DNA of 64,000 nucleotides from Lachnospiraceae bacterium (GTDB lineage Bacteria; Bacillota; Clostridia; Lachnospirales; Lachnospiraceae): contig CAJTBO010000014.1 of NCBI GenBank assembly GCA_910573755.1, positions 1 through 64,000 of the forward strand, read 5' to 3'. The notes under the pieces were generated by a model, which was not told the origin of the DNA, did not search any database, and saw only the letters and a program-made list of their open reading frames with translations. A program made the translations under genes and the position numbers. Positions 34,202 to 42,404 of this stretch are shown one piece after another; position 1 is the stretch's first letter; every line of letters begins with the position of its first letter.

Positions 34202-34455
34202 AGAAGCAAGCAACCAAAAACAAGAGATAGACCGCCAGCACCACACTATTCCGAACCAAAGAAGCCAAAGACCAAAAGACAAACATTATGGAAATGTGCA
34301 TAACAGGCTATGGAATCATGGATAACTCTATTCACAGCACATGGAAAAGCTAAAGTGCAGCTTTCCCACGTCCTGCAAACAGAGTTACCCACAATTCCAT
34401 GAGACAGCCAGTTATACACATTCCCACAATGCCGATGACGACGGAATCCCTCTCA
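34185..34455 (+). repeat. Outer inverted repeat, left copy
   Basis: Matches the reverse complement of 41599-41869 with few differences. The outer 100 bp carry no gene; the inner 168 bp are the near-palindrome listed separately. Confidence 0.9.
34284..34451 (-). repeat. ~170-bp near-palindrome, copy L
   Basis: Reverse-oriented copy of the element also found at 41602-41770 and 54385-54553. Its two halves pair along most of their length. Contains TTATACACA, which matches the DnaA-box consensus TTATNCACA. Its position next to the WYL regulator 3' end mirrors the other copies beside cargo genes. Confidence 0.88.
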
Positions 34456-35421
34456 TTCATTCATACTTGTTTCCAAACTGCAATAATGCTGATGTAATTC
34501 ATATATTTTTTGCTGCATTAGTTTTATTAGCTCCAATGGTGCTAACACAGTGGCGTTGTTCCCAAATGGCAATATATAATCGGCAACCCATTCTAAAGCT
34601 GCATGATTTATTTCCATGTCGATTATCCCGCCGCCCGTTGGAAATGTTGTTAATCCGCTTGCAAGCAAACATTCACTTTCACAGCGTTTAACGCCTATAT
34701 CCGTTAGTTGGATTTTCATATGGTAATCATTCCTAACATCTGTTTTTTCAAGATATTCTTGAATAGACGTAGGAATAGGGTATTTCCCTTTTGGATAGGG
34801 CTTTTCCTCTATGATTTCTTTAATACGGTCAACTCGGAATACTCTGATTTGATTTGCCGTTGTACAATAGGCGGGGCAATACCAAAGTCCATTCATAGCA
34901 TATAAGCCGATAGGTATAATTGTGCGTGTACTTTCAGAATATGTTGACGAATACCGTATTGTTGCGGCATGACGGTTTATCACAACAAGGAACATTGATT
35001 TAAGTAATGGCGAATCGCAATGTCTGTCTGGAATCCAAAATACTACCTTGTTTTGAATCTGCGTAATACTGTTTTGTACATCTAATGGCAGACAATTCAA
35101 AAATTTTTTTAGGACGGATATGGTTTCCTGTTCAAACGGCAAGTCACGGTGATATTGCAAGGCTTGACAGGCAAAGAAAATAGCTTTTGCTTCGCTTTCT
35201 GAAAAAGCAATAGGCGGCAAAATGCGTTCTTTTAAGATATGATACCCACCCGCCGCCCCAACTTCGGAGTAAAGAGGGAAACCAGCTTGTTCCAATTCTT
35301 GCAAGTCACGTAGTATGGTTCTTTTTGATACGGAAAATTCATTTGCCAATTCGCCTACAGTAAAATCTTTTTTTGCATTTATTGTTATCATCATCTCGAT
35401 AAGCCGTTCTGCTTTTGACAT
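34453..35421 (-). CDS. WYL-domain transcriptional regulator (YafY-like)
   Basis: 322 residues. N-terminal HTH_11 domain (LIEMMITINAKKDFTVGELANEFSVSKRTILRDLQELEQAGFPLYSE). The middle carries the WYL domain (RTIIPIGLYAMNGLWYCPAYC, FRVDRIKEI) and a C-terminal WCX part (GKYPIPTSIQEYL). WYL regulators sense small ligands or nucleic acids and often control stress or defence genes. It diverges from the sigma cassette A; a GTGACA/TGTCAC dyad lies between them. Ribosome binding site AAAGGAG. Confidence 0.88.
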   Translation of the reverse strand: MSKAERLIEMMITINAKKDFTVGELANEFSVSKRTILRDLQELEQAGFPLYSEVGAAGGYHILKERILPPIAFSESEAKAIFFACQALQYHRDLPFEQETISVLKKFLNCLPLDVQNSITQIQNKVVFWIPDRHCDSPLLKSMFLVVINRHAATIRYSSTYSESTRTIIPIGLYAMNGLWYCPAYCTTANQIRVFRVDRIKEIIEEKPYPKGKYPIPTSIQEYLEKTDVRNDYHMKIQLTDIGVKRCESECLLASGLTTFPTGGGIIDMEINHAALEWVADYILPFGNNATVLAPLELIKLMQQKIYELHQHYCSLETSMNE

Positions 35422-35442
35422 TTTTGAACTCCTTTCCGAATG

Positions 35443-35459
35443 GTGACAGCCCTTGTCAC
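35443..35459. promoter_or_regulatory. Dyad operator between WYL gene and sigma cassette A
   Basis: GTGACA (35443-35448) and TGTCAC (35454-35459) are inverted with 5 bp between. It lies 22 bp before the WYL start and 92 bp before the sigma start, fitting an autoregulatory site of the WYL protein. Confidence 0.6.
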
Positions 35460-35550
35460 TATTCTATGATAAACTATCCATGTACCAAATGCAATATAGC
35501 ATTAAAACGAAACCATGCACGCCCCATGTGGGAGAAAGGGGGAATCATTT

Positions 35551-36009
35551 ATGGCTTGTACAGAAGCATACAAAGAACATATCATGTATACGTTCAACGG
35601 CTTTTGCAAGACCGTCATACGCTTTGCGGCTATCAACGCATGGCGTGACAGGAGCAGACGGCGACAAAAAGAAATATCCCTTGAATACCTCACAGAAGAA
35701 AAGTTTTACCCTTTAGGCACAACAGACGAATATTTTGAAGCACCCTATGAAGAATACTCCATTACGATGTGCGGTCAGACAGTTATCCTCACCAACGGAA
35801 AACTTGCCGCCGCCCTGTTAGCTCTGCCGGAGAAAAACCGGGAAATCATTTTCCTTTACTTTTTCAGGCATTACACACAGCGGGAAATCGGGGAAATGTA
35901 CGGACGCTGCCGGAGTACGACCGGGTATCAAATCCATAGGACTTTACAACTCCTGCATAAAGAAATGGAGGTGCTTTCACATGGGGAATCCGAATCTTTT
36001 GCCTTATGA
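35551..36009 (+). CDS. Sigma-70-like factor of cassette A (Tn916 Orf7-like)
   Basis: 152 residues from the ATG after AGGGGG. Family: short sigma-70-like proteins of conjugative transposons. Helix block 1 (ACTEAYKEHIMYTFNGFCKTVIRFAAINAWRD, conserved in all three copies) resembles region 2; the C-terminal block (LPEKNREIIFLYFFRHYTQREIGEMYGRCRSTTGYQIHRTLQLL) is region 4 with its HTH. Overlaps the next gene by 29 bp. The two other copies are at 39066 and 51720. Likely redirects RNA polymerase to element promoters. Confidence 0.88.
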   Translation: MACTEAYKEHIMYTFNGFCKTVIRFAAINAWRDRSRRRQKEISLEYLTEEKFYPLGTTDEYFEAPYEEYSITMCGQTVILTNGKLAAALLALPEKNREIIFLYFFRHYTQREIGEMYGRCRSTTGYQIHRTLQLLHKEMEVLSHGESESFAL

Positions 36010-36193
36010 AACGATTGTCCGGGCGACCAGCGGAGAGCCGGAAGCCGTGGAAGAGGTTTTACGACATTACAGCAAGCGTATCCGTATGGCAGCCCTTGAA
36101 AATGGTCATATAGATACAGACACCGAGGATAGCATAAAACAGCGGCTTATCTCTGCTTTGTTCCGTTTTCGGTTTGACGGACAGGCTACATAA
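35981..36193 (+). CDS. HTH_16-type conjugative-transposon protein of cassette A
   Basis: 70 residues. NLLPYETIVRATSGEPEAVEEVLRHY is the helix-turn-helix domain typical of Tn916 Orf8-like proteins, followed by KRIRMAALENG and DTEDSIKQRLISALFRFRF. Overlaps the sigma gene, so the two are coupled. About 80-85% alike to the copies in cassettes B and C. Confidence 0.85.
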   Translation: MGNPNLLPYETIVRATSGEPEAVEEVLRHYSKRIRMAALENGHIDTDTEDSIKQRLISALFRFRFDGQAT

Positions 36194-36199
36194 TGGGAG

Positions 36200-36628
36200 G
36201 TGAGATTTGTCGGGAAAATAGTCATGCTTACATTCAATGGCACAGAAGAAAAAGCGATTGAAAAAGCCATAGCTGGCCTTGCCCATATAATACCGCTGGA
36301 CGCCATGCCGCCGCCACACTTCCCCACACTGATTTTTCCAGGATTGGAAATCAGATTACACCAACGCCGGGTACTGAAAGGCGGGGCAGACATAAATCTC
36401 ACCCGTTTAGAGTATGGCGCACTCTGTTGCCTTGCCACCAGTCCGGGGAGGGTATTTACAAAGGCGCAAATCTTTGAAACTGTATGGAGCATGGAAAGTG
36501 AAAGCTGCCAGTCAAGCGTTGCCAATGTAATTTGCAACTTGCGAAAAAAGATAGAGCCGGACAACCGCAAGCCTACCTACATAAAGACCGTTATAGGCGT
36601 GGGCTATAAGTTTGTTTCCAGAGAATGA
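36200..36628 (+). CDS. Orphan winged-helix (OmpR-type) protein of cassette A
   Basis: 142 residues or slightly fewer. It has the DNA-binding effector domain of response regulators (IFPGLEIRLHQRRVLKGGADINLTRLEYGALCCL, SPGRVFTKAQIFETVW, SSVANVICNLRKKIEPDNRKPTYIKTVIGVGYKF) but the N-terminal 50 residues are too short for a receiver and have no phospho-Asp pattern. The GTG start at 36200 lies within its own GGGAGG, so the ATG at 36224 is an alternative. It should bind DNA without phosphorylation control. Confidence 0.85.
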   Translation: MRFVGKIVMLTFNGTEEKAIEKAIAGLAHIIPLDAMPPPHFPTLIFPGLEIRLHQRRVLKGGADINLTRLEYGALCCLATSPGRVFTKAQIFETVWSMESESCQSSVANVICNLRKKIEPDNRKPTYIKTVIGVGYKFVSRE

Positions 36629-36706
36629 CAGACAGATTGCTATTGCCGGATAAATATAATATAATACCCTCAGTGAATCCCCATAGAATGTAAAGGAGAA
36701 AATCGT

Positions 36707-37006
36707 ATGGAAAAATTGATGTATATGATGATGATTGAGAAAAGCAAGACCTATAATAAAATGACAAAACAGGTAGTTATGGAACACGTTGAGAACATAA
36801 GAAAGCTGGACGATGAGGGAAAGCTGGAAATCTGCGGTGTCTTTAAAGGCTATCCGGGAATGGCAGGTATGTATATCCTAAAAACAGAGAGCCGTGAAGA
36901 AGCAGAAGAAATTTGCAAAGCAGAGCCGCTGGTTATGGGAGGATATGCAACCTACAAATTGGTTGGTTTGCAGATTGCAAACCGGGAAAATAATTACTTG
37001 CTGTAA
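36707..37006 (+). CDS. YCII-family small protein
   Basis: 99 residues. KSKTYNKMTKQVVMEHVENIRKLDDEGKLEICGVFKGYPGMAGMYILKTESREEAEEICKAEPLVMGG fits the YCII dimeric alpha-beta fold. Members are small enzymes or binding proteins of mixed function. Ribosome binding site AAAGGAG. It stands between the winged-helix gene and the cassette terminator, a place empty in cassettes B and C, so it is extra cargo. Confidence 0.75.
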   Translation: MEKLMYMMMIEKSKTYNKMTKQVVMEHVENIRKLDDEGKLEICGVFKGYPGMAGMYILKTESREEAEEICKAEPLVMGGYATYKLVGLQIANRENNYLL

Positions 37007-37093
37007 TTGCGAAAAGGAACAACACTGGGGCAAATTAAATCCGGCTTATTTGTAAACTGAATAACCGCCGCTACATGGAACGGCACACCAAGA

Positions 37094-37125
37094 CAGGAAA
37101 TCAAGAAAAGGTTTCCTGTTTTTTT
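37094..37125 (+). terminator. Terminator of cassette A
   Basis: CAGGAAA (37094-37100) pairs with TTTCCTG (37112-37118), then seven T. The same stem, loop and flanks recur at the end of cassettes B and C. Confidence 0.88.
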
Positions 37126-38348
37126 GCGCCCATTTTTGGCATTTTGAAAAATCGCCAGTATTATGCCGTGCAAAGGGGATAGAAAGAAATTTCCTCTCCC
37201 ATTTGGCAAATCCGCAAGCTGTCCGTGGAGGGCAGGCAAAGAGAAATTTCCGTAAATCTCCGCCTATTCCGGCTTGTGTGGTGTTGTAAGGAATAAGGGG
37301 AAATTTCCGCAAATCAACGTCCATTTTGCATTTTGCAGGTTTGTAGGTATCAGAGGGAGAAATGTTTCCGCAGCTTTGGCAAAATCCCCGTTTGCAACAC
37401 TAAAGGTATTGACGGAAGCCCACACAGAGGAAGCCGCCACTTTCTTAGAGTTATACCGAAAAGTAGATTATACCGAATTTTCTTCAGATATCCTTGAAAA
37501 TCGAGACTCGCCATTCAAAAATTCGGGATAAGATTTTTTCTTACAGATGGTAGCCAGCCTACAAAAATTCGGGATAAGATTTTTCTTGTTTCAATCTACA
37601 AGAACAAAATTTTTATTTTTTATGGCTAAATGAGAACCTGGCAATCAAAATCGTCAAAAATGTGATAAATATATGCGAACTAAAAAAATGTTATCCCGAA
37701 TTTTTTGTATAGCACTTCAAGACAGATGAATAAATATTATCCCGAAATATTCTTTAGAACAGCTTGTATTTGGAGACTCTTTCGTAAATATCGGGATAAG
37801 TCTTTTTTCGGTATAACTCTAAGAAACTGCGCTGTGTGGTATCTTCACTTACTATCCAGCTTTCCGGGGCTGGTTTATTGCGTTCCGGCGAAAATTTCTC
37901 ATGGAATTTTCTGATACCCTTGACGGACGGGGCGGGGATTCTGCCAAAGCTGCGGAAAAATTTCTCCCCCTAATACCTACAACACCACGCAAAGCAAAAT
38001 GGACGTTGATTTGCGTAAACTTCCCCTTAATCCTTACAACACCACACTTTGCGATTTTGCCAAAGATTTCATAAAATCTTAATATTTTTCTTTTTGCTTC
38101 CACGTCACATAAAAAGAGAAAACTGCCAGACAAAGCGGCAGTTATTTTCACTTTTCCCTTGTTACGCACGGCGGGCGTGAAATGGATAAGTTCTCTATCT
38201 TTTGTTGAAATTTCTTTTCGCTGAAATATACGGGCGGTTATTTGCCCCTCTATAACTTACTACGGGAAAAAATGAAATTTTGGCAACATTATCCGAAACT
38301 TTTTGAAGTTTTTCAGTCCGGCGCAAAATCCGGCTCGGTTCTGGGCGC
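37126..38348. other. 1.2-kb gene-free centre of the inverted segment
   Basis: No convincing gene. Both sides carry related sequence in opposite orientation, for example the stretch around 37290-37390 and the reverse complement of 37930-38030, sharing CAAATCAACGTCCATTTTGC. The middle (37441-37826) is a repeat-rich block listed separately. Short frames at 37274-37531 and 37852-38169 are chance products of the inverted arms. Confidence 0.65.
37441..37826. repeat. 386-bp block with 22-bp perfect terminal inverted repeats
   Basis: The ends (37441-37462 and 37805-37826) are perfect inverted copies containing TTAGAGTTATACCG. Inside are five copies of the motif TTCGGGATAA or its complement (37522, 37568, 37691, 37737; a one-base variant at 37790), most flanked by A/T runs. 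It is too short for a transposase gene. It may be a miniature element or a cluster of protein-binding sites. Confidence 0.8.
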
Positions 38349-38380
38349 AAAAAAACAGGAAACCTTTTCTTGATTTCCTG
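38349..38380 (-). terminator. Terminator of cassette B
   Basis: Minus-strand CAGGAAA / TTTCCTG stem with a seven-base T-run (38349-38355 on the plus strand as A). Same design as cassettes A and C. Confidence 0.88.
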
Positions 38381-38431
38381 TCTTGGTGTGCCGCTGTGAT
38401 GGGTGGCGGTTATTCTGTTGTCTGGTGTTAG

Positions 38432-38860
38432 TCATTCCCCGGAAGCAAACTTGTAGCCTATGCCTAAAACTGTCTTTATGTAAGTGGGATTTTTGCTGTC
38501 CGGCTCTATCTTTTTCCGCAAATTGCATATCACACTGGCAACGCTTGACTGGCAGCTTTCGCTTTCCATGCTCCACACGGATTCAAAGATTTGCGCCTTT
38601 GTAAATACCCGCCCCGGACTGGCGGCAAGGTAGCAGAGTGCGCCGTACTCCAAACGGGTGAGATAGATGTCTGCACCGTCTTTCAGTACCCGGCGTTGGT
38701 GTAATCTGATTTCCAATCCCGGAAAAACCAGTGCGGGGGAATGGGGCGGCTGTATGGCTTCCAGCGGTATCATATCGGCAAGGGCGGCTATGGCTTTTTC
38801 AACCGCTTTTTCTTCGGTGTCGTTGAATATAAGCATGACTATTTTCCCGACAAATCTCAC
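38432..38860 (-). CDS. Orphan winged-helix protein of cassette B
   Basis: 142 residues, same architecture as the cassette A protein: short N-terminus, then FPGLEIRLHQRRVLKDGADIYLTRLEYGALCYLAASPGRVFTKAQIFESVWSM and a wing reaching GIGYKF. No receiver domain. The start codon overlaps GGGAGG as in copies A and C, so this odd start context is conserved. Confidence 0.85.
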   Translation of the reverse strand: MRFVGKIVMLIFNDTEEKAVEKAIAALADMIPLEAIQPPHSPALVFPGLEIRLHQRRVLKDGADIYLTRLEYGALCYLAASPGRVFTKAQIFESVWSMESESCQSSVASVICNLRKKIEPDSKNPTYIKTVLGIGYKFASGE

Positions 38861-38866
38861 CTCCCG

Positions 38867-39079
38867 TTATGTCGCCTGTTCATCAAAACGGAACTGTAAC
38901 AGGGCAGCGATAAGCCGCCGTTTGATGTTGTCCTCGGTGTCCTTGTTGACCTGTCCGTTTTCAAGGGAAGCAAGCCGGATTCGCTTGCCGTAATGCCGTA
39001 AAACCTCGTCCACCGCTTCCGGCTCTCCGCTGGTCGCTCGGACAATGGTTTCATACGGCACAAGTTTAGGATTCCTCAC
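38867..39079 (-). CDS. HTH_16-type protein of cassette B
   Basis: 70 residues: PYETIVRATSGEPEAVDEVLRHYGKRIRLASLENGQ and a C-terminal helix. It overlaps the sigma gene by 14 bp. Closest relatives in the window are the copies at 35981 and 51533. Confidence 0.85.
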   Translation of the reverse strand: MRNPKLVPYETIVRATSGEPEAVDEVLRHYGKRIRLASLENGQVNKDTEDNIKRRLIAALLQFRFDEQAT

Positions 39080-39509
39080 GGAAAATCACCTCCATTTCTT
39101 CATGTAACATTTGCAAGGCACTGTGTATATGATGCCATGCCGTATTCCGGCAGCGTCCGTATAGCTCCCCGATTTCCTGCTGTGTGTAACGCCCGAAAAA
39201 GTAAAGGTAGATGATTTCCCTCTTTTTCTCCGGCAGAGAGGACAGGGCTTCGGCAAGCTCTCCGTTCGTAAGGATAACCCTCTGACCGCATATCGTAACC
39301 GGGTATTGCTTACAGGGGTCTATAAAATACTTATCTGTTGTACTGAATGGGTAAAACTTTTCTTCGGTGAGGTATTCAAAAGATATTTCTCTTTGCCGCC
39401 TCCTATCCCTGTCACGCCATGCGTTGATAACTGCATAGTGTATGACTACTCTGCAAAAGGCGTTAAATGTGTATTCGATATGCTCCTTATATGCTTCTGT
39501 GCAAGTCAT
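39066..39509 (-). CDS. Sigma-70-like factor of cassette B
   Basis: 147 residues starting at MTCTEAYKEHIEY after a GGGGGA ribosome binding site. Same region 2-like and region 4-like blocks as the cassette A protein (LPEKKREIIYLYFFGRYTQQEIGELYGRCRNTAWHHI). It lies 54 bp after the BlaR1-like gene on the same strand, with no terminator visible between, so the BlaI-controlled promoter may drive the sigma cassette. Confidence 0.88.
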   Translation of the reverse strand: MTCTEAYKEHIEYTFNAFCRVVIHYAVINAWRDRDRRRQREISFEYLTEEKFYPFSTTDKYFIDPCKQYPVTICGQRVILTNGELAEALSSLPEKKREIIYLYFFGRYTQQEIGELYGRCRNTAWHHIHSALQMLHEEMEVIFREES

Positions 39510-39562
39510 GGAAGTTCCCCCTTTCTCCCACATAGAGCGTTGCATGGTTTATGGTTATGTTT

Positions 39563-41095
39563 TCAATTTGATTCTATTTTATATTCATATGGATAATAGC
39601 TTTGCAATTCGTCTATGTCTATTTCTTTTCCTGCATACTCCTTAAACCAGTTTTCATAATTTGGATTATTCCAAACTGTGCCATCTTCAAAAACAACCTG
39701 CTTTAAACAAAGTAATGAATATGCAACTTGATTCGCTTCTCCGTTCCCGACTTTCAAAAAGTCCCCCATGATTTCACCATCATATAATGACCATCCGCCA
39801 CGGTATTCCTCGGTTTGATTGGATAGAATGTTCGCCTTTGTCCGAACAATATTTTCAAAGCTGCTTTCCGTACTGCTGTCAAGGAAATTCCAATATAGCT
39901 TTAATGGTGAACCGTTTTCGCTATAAGCCAGCATACAATATTGGGTTTCTACAATGGTACTGTCGGTATTGTTTGTAAGTATATCGTGGATATAAGGTGC
40001 GCCATCTTCATAATGGAGAATATCTGCGCTTTCATGTATAATTGTCATAGCGCTTTTTTTGTCTGTAATATCATCGCTTGTAGTTGTTTTTCGTTCACTG
40101 ATAACTGGTGTATCATTTGCTTTATTATCAGCCTGAGCCATTGCAGAAGTGGCAAACAAACTAACGGTAACAAATACGATAATACAGGCAGATAAAAGAG
40201 CAGTGATTGTCGTTCGTTTTGTGTTCATAATTGCTGTAATCCTTTCCTCAATGGCATTTTTACTAAAATTGCTGCAAAGCGGTGACAGCCCGCTTTTCTT
40301 TGCTTCCATACTGATAAGCATTAGCGAATAGGCAGATTTTGATTTATCTCCAAATTGTTTTATAACGCTTTCATCACATGCAAGCTCAATATCACGATTA
40401 AAGAGAACGTACATTACCCAGACAAAAGGATTGAACCAGTGAACACAAAGGGCATATGTAGCAATCAGCTTTGTAATGGTATCAAAACGATATATATGCA
40501 CATATTCATGTGAAAAAATATATTGTAACGGCTCTGTATTTTCCCAGTCTGTTTGTTTCGGCATTAAAATAACAGGATGTAAAATACCATATGTCAACGG
40601 TGTAGAAATTCTATCCGATTGTTTAATCGAAATTCGCCGTTTTAAGGGGCGTTCTTTAATCCATTGCTCTACATAGGGATTATTGACTGGTAAAGCTGCC
40701 CGAAACTCAATTCGGCAACGTAAATAAGATACCATGAAAAATGCTGCAAAAAGTATCATTCCAATACACCAGACAACAAACCAAACAGAAACGGATGGAA
40801 TATCTGTTACTGGCTGCCCCATGCCTTGTATCATCATAAAATATTCCCGTGATACGGCAGAGGCAGCATTGTTTGTTTCTGCTTCAAAAAATGCGGGCGT
40901 TGATATATTGTGGTTAATAAGCGTATATATACTGAACGCAGACGGAATAGTAAATGGAATAATCAGCCTTAAAAGCACCATTTCCCACAAAACAAGAAAT
41001 GTTTTTTTAGGCAGACTATTTATTGCTACTGCCCGAATCATCACAACCGCAATAATAAAAATAGCCCCTGAAAAGCTCACTTCCAGCAAAGTCAT
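39563..41095 (-). CDS. BlaR1-like M56 membrane metallopeptidase with non-penicillin sensor domain
   Basis: 510 residues from the ATG after GAGGTG. Four membrane segments in the N-terminal half, with the M56 zinc motif HEYVH in IFSHEYVHIYRFDTITK and a downstream ELACDESV helping to bind the metal. The last membrane helix (near TTITALLSACIIVFVTVSLFATS) leads into a C-terminal extracytoplasmic domain of about 190 residues that lacks the SxxK and KTG motifs of penicillin-binding sensors. It therefore senses some other signal and then cleaves the BlaI-type repressor. The next gene on the strand is the sigma factor. Confidence 0.88.
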   Translation of the reverse strand: MTLLEVSFSGAIFIIAVVMIRAVAINSLPKKTFLVLWEMVLLRLIIPFTIPSAFSIYTLINHNISTPAFFEAETNNAASAVSREYFMMIQGMGQPVTDIPSVSVWFVVWCIGMILFAAFFMVSYLRCRIEFRAALPVNNPYVEQWIKERPLKRRISIKQSDRISTPLTYGILHPVILMPKQTDWENTEPLQYIFSHEYVHIYRFDTITKLIATYALCVHWFNPFVWVMYVLFNRDIELACDESVIKQFGDKSKSAYSLMLISMEAKKSGLSPLCSNFSKNAIEERITAIMNTKRTTITALLSACIIVFVTVSLFATSAMAQADNKANDTPVISERKTTTSDDITDKKSAMTIIHESADILHYEDGAPYIHDILTNNTDSTIVETQYCMLAYSENGSPLKLYWNFLDSSTESSFENIVRTKANILSNQTEEYRGGWSLYDGEIMGDFLKVGNGEANQVAYSLLCLKQVVFEDGTVWNNPNYENWFKEYAGKEIDIDELQSYYPYEYKIESN

Positions 41096-41105
41096 ACTTA
41101 TCACC

Positions 41106-41465
41106 TCATTCCAAATCTGAAACAATTTTTTTCAGTTTTTCGATTTCTTCGGCAGAGAGTTTTTTTCTGCTCAACAGGGCAGCAAATAATTTGTCCGCAG
41201 AACCATCATAAATTTTGTTAATCAGTTCATTCGTTTCGGCTTCCTGTACTTCCTCTTTGGGAATAAGTGCATGACACATGAAATTAGGTTCGGAACGTTC
41301 AATAGCTCCCTTTTTTATACACCTTTTTATCAGTGTATAGGTGGTATTCATGTTCCAGCCGATTTCCTCTTTCAGAACATCGGATATATGTTTTGCCGTG
41401 GTATCGCCCTCACTCCAAAGCACACACATTACTTTCAATTCTGAATCGAAAAGTTTAATATCCAT
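41106..41465 (-). CDS. BlaI/MecI-family repressor
   Basis: 119 residues, start at MDIKLFDSELKVM after AGGAGG. N-terminal winged helix (LKVMCVLWSEGDTTAKHISDVLKEEIGWNMNTTYTLIKRCIKKGAI) and C-terminal dimerisation helices that are the cleavage target of BlaR1-type proteases. It binds the dyads in its own promoter and represses the repressor-protease operon. No beta-lactamase gene is nearby. Confidence 0.92.
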   Translation of the reverse strand: MDIKLFDSELKVMCVLWSEGDTTAKHISDVLKEEIGWNMNTTYTLIKRCIKKGAIERSEPNFMCHALIPKEEVQEAETNELINKIYDGSADKLFAALLSRKKLSAEEIEKLKKIVSDLE

Positions 41466-41486
41466 TTTAATCCTCCTTTTCACAAG

Positions 41487-41557
41487 ACCGCAGTAGTTTC
41501 TGCTTGATTATACATTACACCTTTTTCGATCCTTTGTCAACACTACCGCAGTAGTGT
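41487..41557 (-). promoter_or_regulatory. blaI-type promoter with two operator dyads
   Basis: On the minus strand, TTGACA (41540-41535) and TATAAT (41512-41507) lie 22 bp apart; TAATGT at the usual 17-bp distance is an alternative -10. The dyad ACACTACCGCAGTAGTGT (41540-41557) abuts the -35, and a second ACTACTGCGG half-dyad lies near 41487-41500 after the -10. This two-site layout is typical of BlaI control. Confidence 0.75.
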
Positions 41558-41598
41558 TGTGAAAAATTCAAATATTATTTTATGATAGATAGGAGAAA

Positions 41599-41869
41599 GA
41601 TAGGGATTCCGTAGTAGTCGGCATTGTGCGTAATGTGTATAACTGGCTGTCTTATGGAATTATGGGTAACTCTGTTTGCAGGACGTGGGAAAGCTGCACT
41701 TTCGCTTTTCCATGTGCTGTGAATAGAGTTATCCATGATTCCATAGCCAGTTATACACATTTCCACAATGCTTATCTTTTGGTCTTTGGCTTCTTTGGTT
41801 CGGAATAGTGTGGTGCTGGCGGTCTATCTCTTGTTTTCGGTTGCTTGCTTCTTTACCGTACATGAGCAT
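41599..41869 (-). repeat. Outer inverted repeat, right copy, with near-palindrome copy R
   Basis: Reverse complement of 34185-34455. It contains near-palindrome copy R at 41602-41770, in which TGTGTATAACTGGCT near the start pairs with AGCCAGTTATACACA near the end, and TAACTCT with AGAGTTA inside. Confidence 0.9.
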
Positions 41870-41993
41870 TCGCGCCCAGATTGTCGTTGCCGTAGCCCTC
41901 CATCAGATTGATTACGCCCCAGATACCAAGCCCGGCTCCAAGTGCTACAACAAGGGTCTGCAAAACGTCTACTGCGCTATTGAAAAATGCCAT
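41853..41993 (-). pseudogene. Truncated Maff2 (VirB2-like) membrane protein gene
   Basis: 46 codons: MAFFNSAVDVLQTLVVALGA, GLGIWGVINLMEGYGNDN and then the foreign tail HVR. The family protein normally continues for another 20-30 residues with a second hydrophobic helix. The break coincides with the inverted-repeat end at 41869. In intact elements this gene lies after the coupling protein and encodes a small subunit of the conjugation channel. Confidence 0.85.
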
Positions 41994-42404
41994 AAATATA
42001 TCCTTTCTGCCGCGTCTGCGGCTGTCCGGCAAGCGGACAAAAGGCGGTCAGCGTATGGTCGCCGCCGCATAAAAAAACCGCCCTCTGGTAAAGGCGGCTG
42101 TCCCCGCGCTGCGTAAGTCCTGCGGCGCGGCGGTATTCAGTTGTAAGGGGTGCGGCTCCTGCCGCTGTGTACTGCGCCGGAAAGTGGGGGCGCGTATCAT
42201 GTAGCCGGTATGGATAGATGTGATTGCTTCAATCGCTCCTTTCTGTGTCCCGCTGTGCTGCCGGACGTTTTTTTCAGACTTTCGGGAAGTGAATAGCTTG
42301 CGTAGCAAGGTGTTCGCTTCCCGAAAGTTCACAAAGGGGTAGCTGCCGCAAGGCAGCGTAGGGGAAGTGTAGCTTCCCCTGTCCCCCGGCGGTCTGCCAT
42401 GCTG
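41994..42404. other. Intergenic stretch with strong stem-loop
   Basis: About 410 bp without a convincing gene. CTTTCGGGAAG (42279-42289) pairs perfectly with CTTCCCGAAAG (42317-42327), and the loop contains a second stem CTTGC/GCAAG. It precedes Maff2 on the minus strand and may be a structured leader or processing site. A 94-codon minus frame through this stretch is not supported. Confidence 0.55.

Larger units (their letters stand above)
34185..41869. mobile_element. 7.7-kb segment bounded by ~270-bp inverted repeats
   Basis: Both ends start with the same sequence ATGCTCATGTACGGTAAAG, at 34185 reading right and at 41869 reading left, and stay about 95% alike for some 270 bp. On the outside lie a truncated rhamnosidase (left) and a truncated Maff2 gene (right). 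Inside are two head-to-head sigma cassettes with different cargo. No transposase or recombinase lies inside, so the segment either moved by help from outside or arose by inverted duplication and deletion. Confidence 0.75.

Noticed and set aside
37274-38169. Reading frames in the centre of the inverted segment
   Set aside because: They arise from inverted non-coding arms and give partly the same peptide from both strands, with no start signals.
42048-42332. 94-codon minus frame between the small protein and Maff2
   Set aside because: It spans a strong stem-loop, has no ribosome binding site and no family resemblance.
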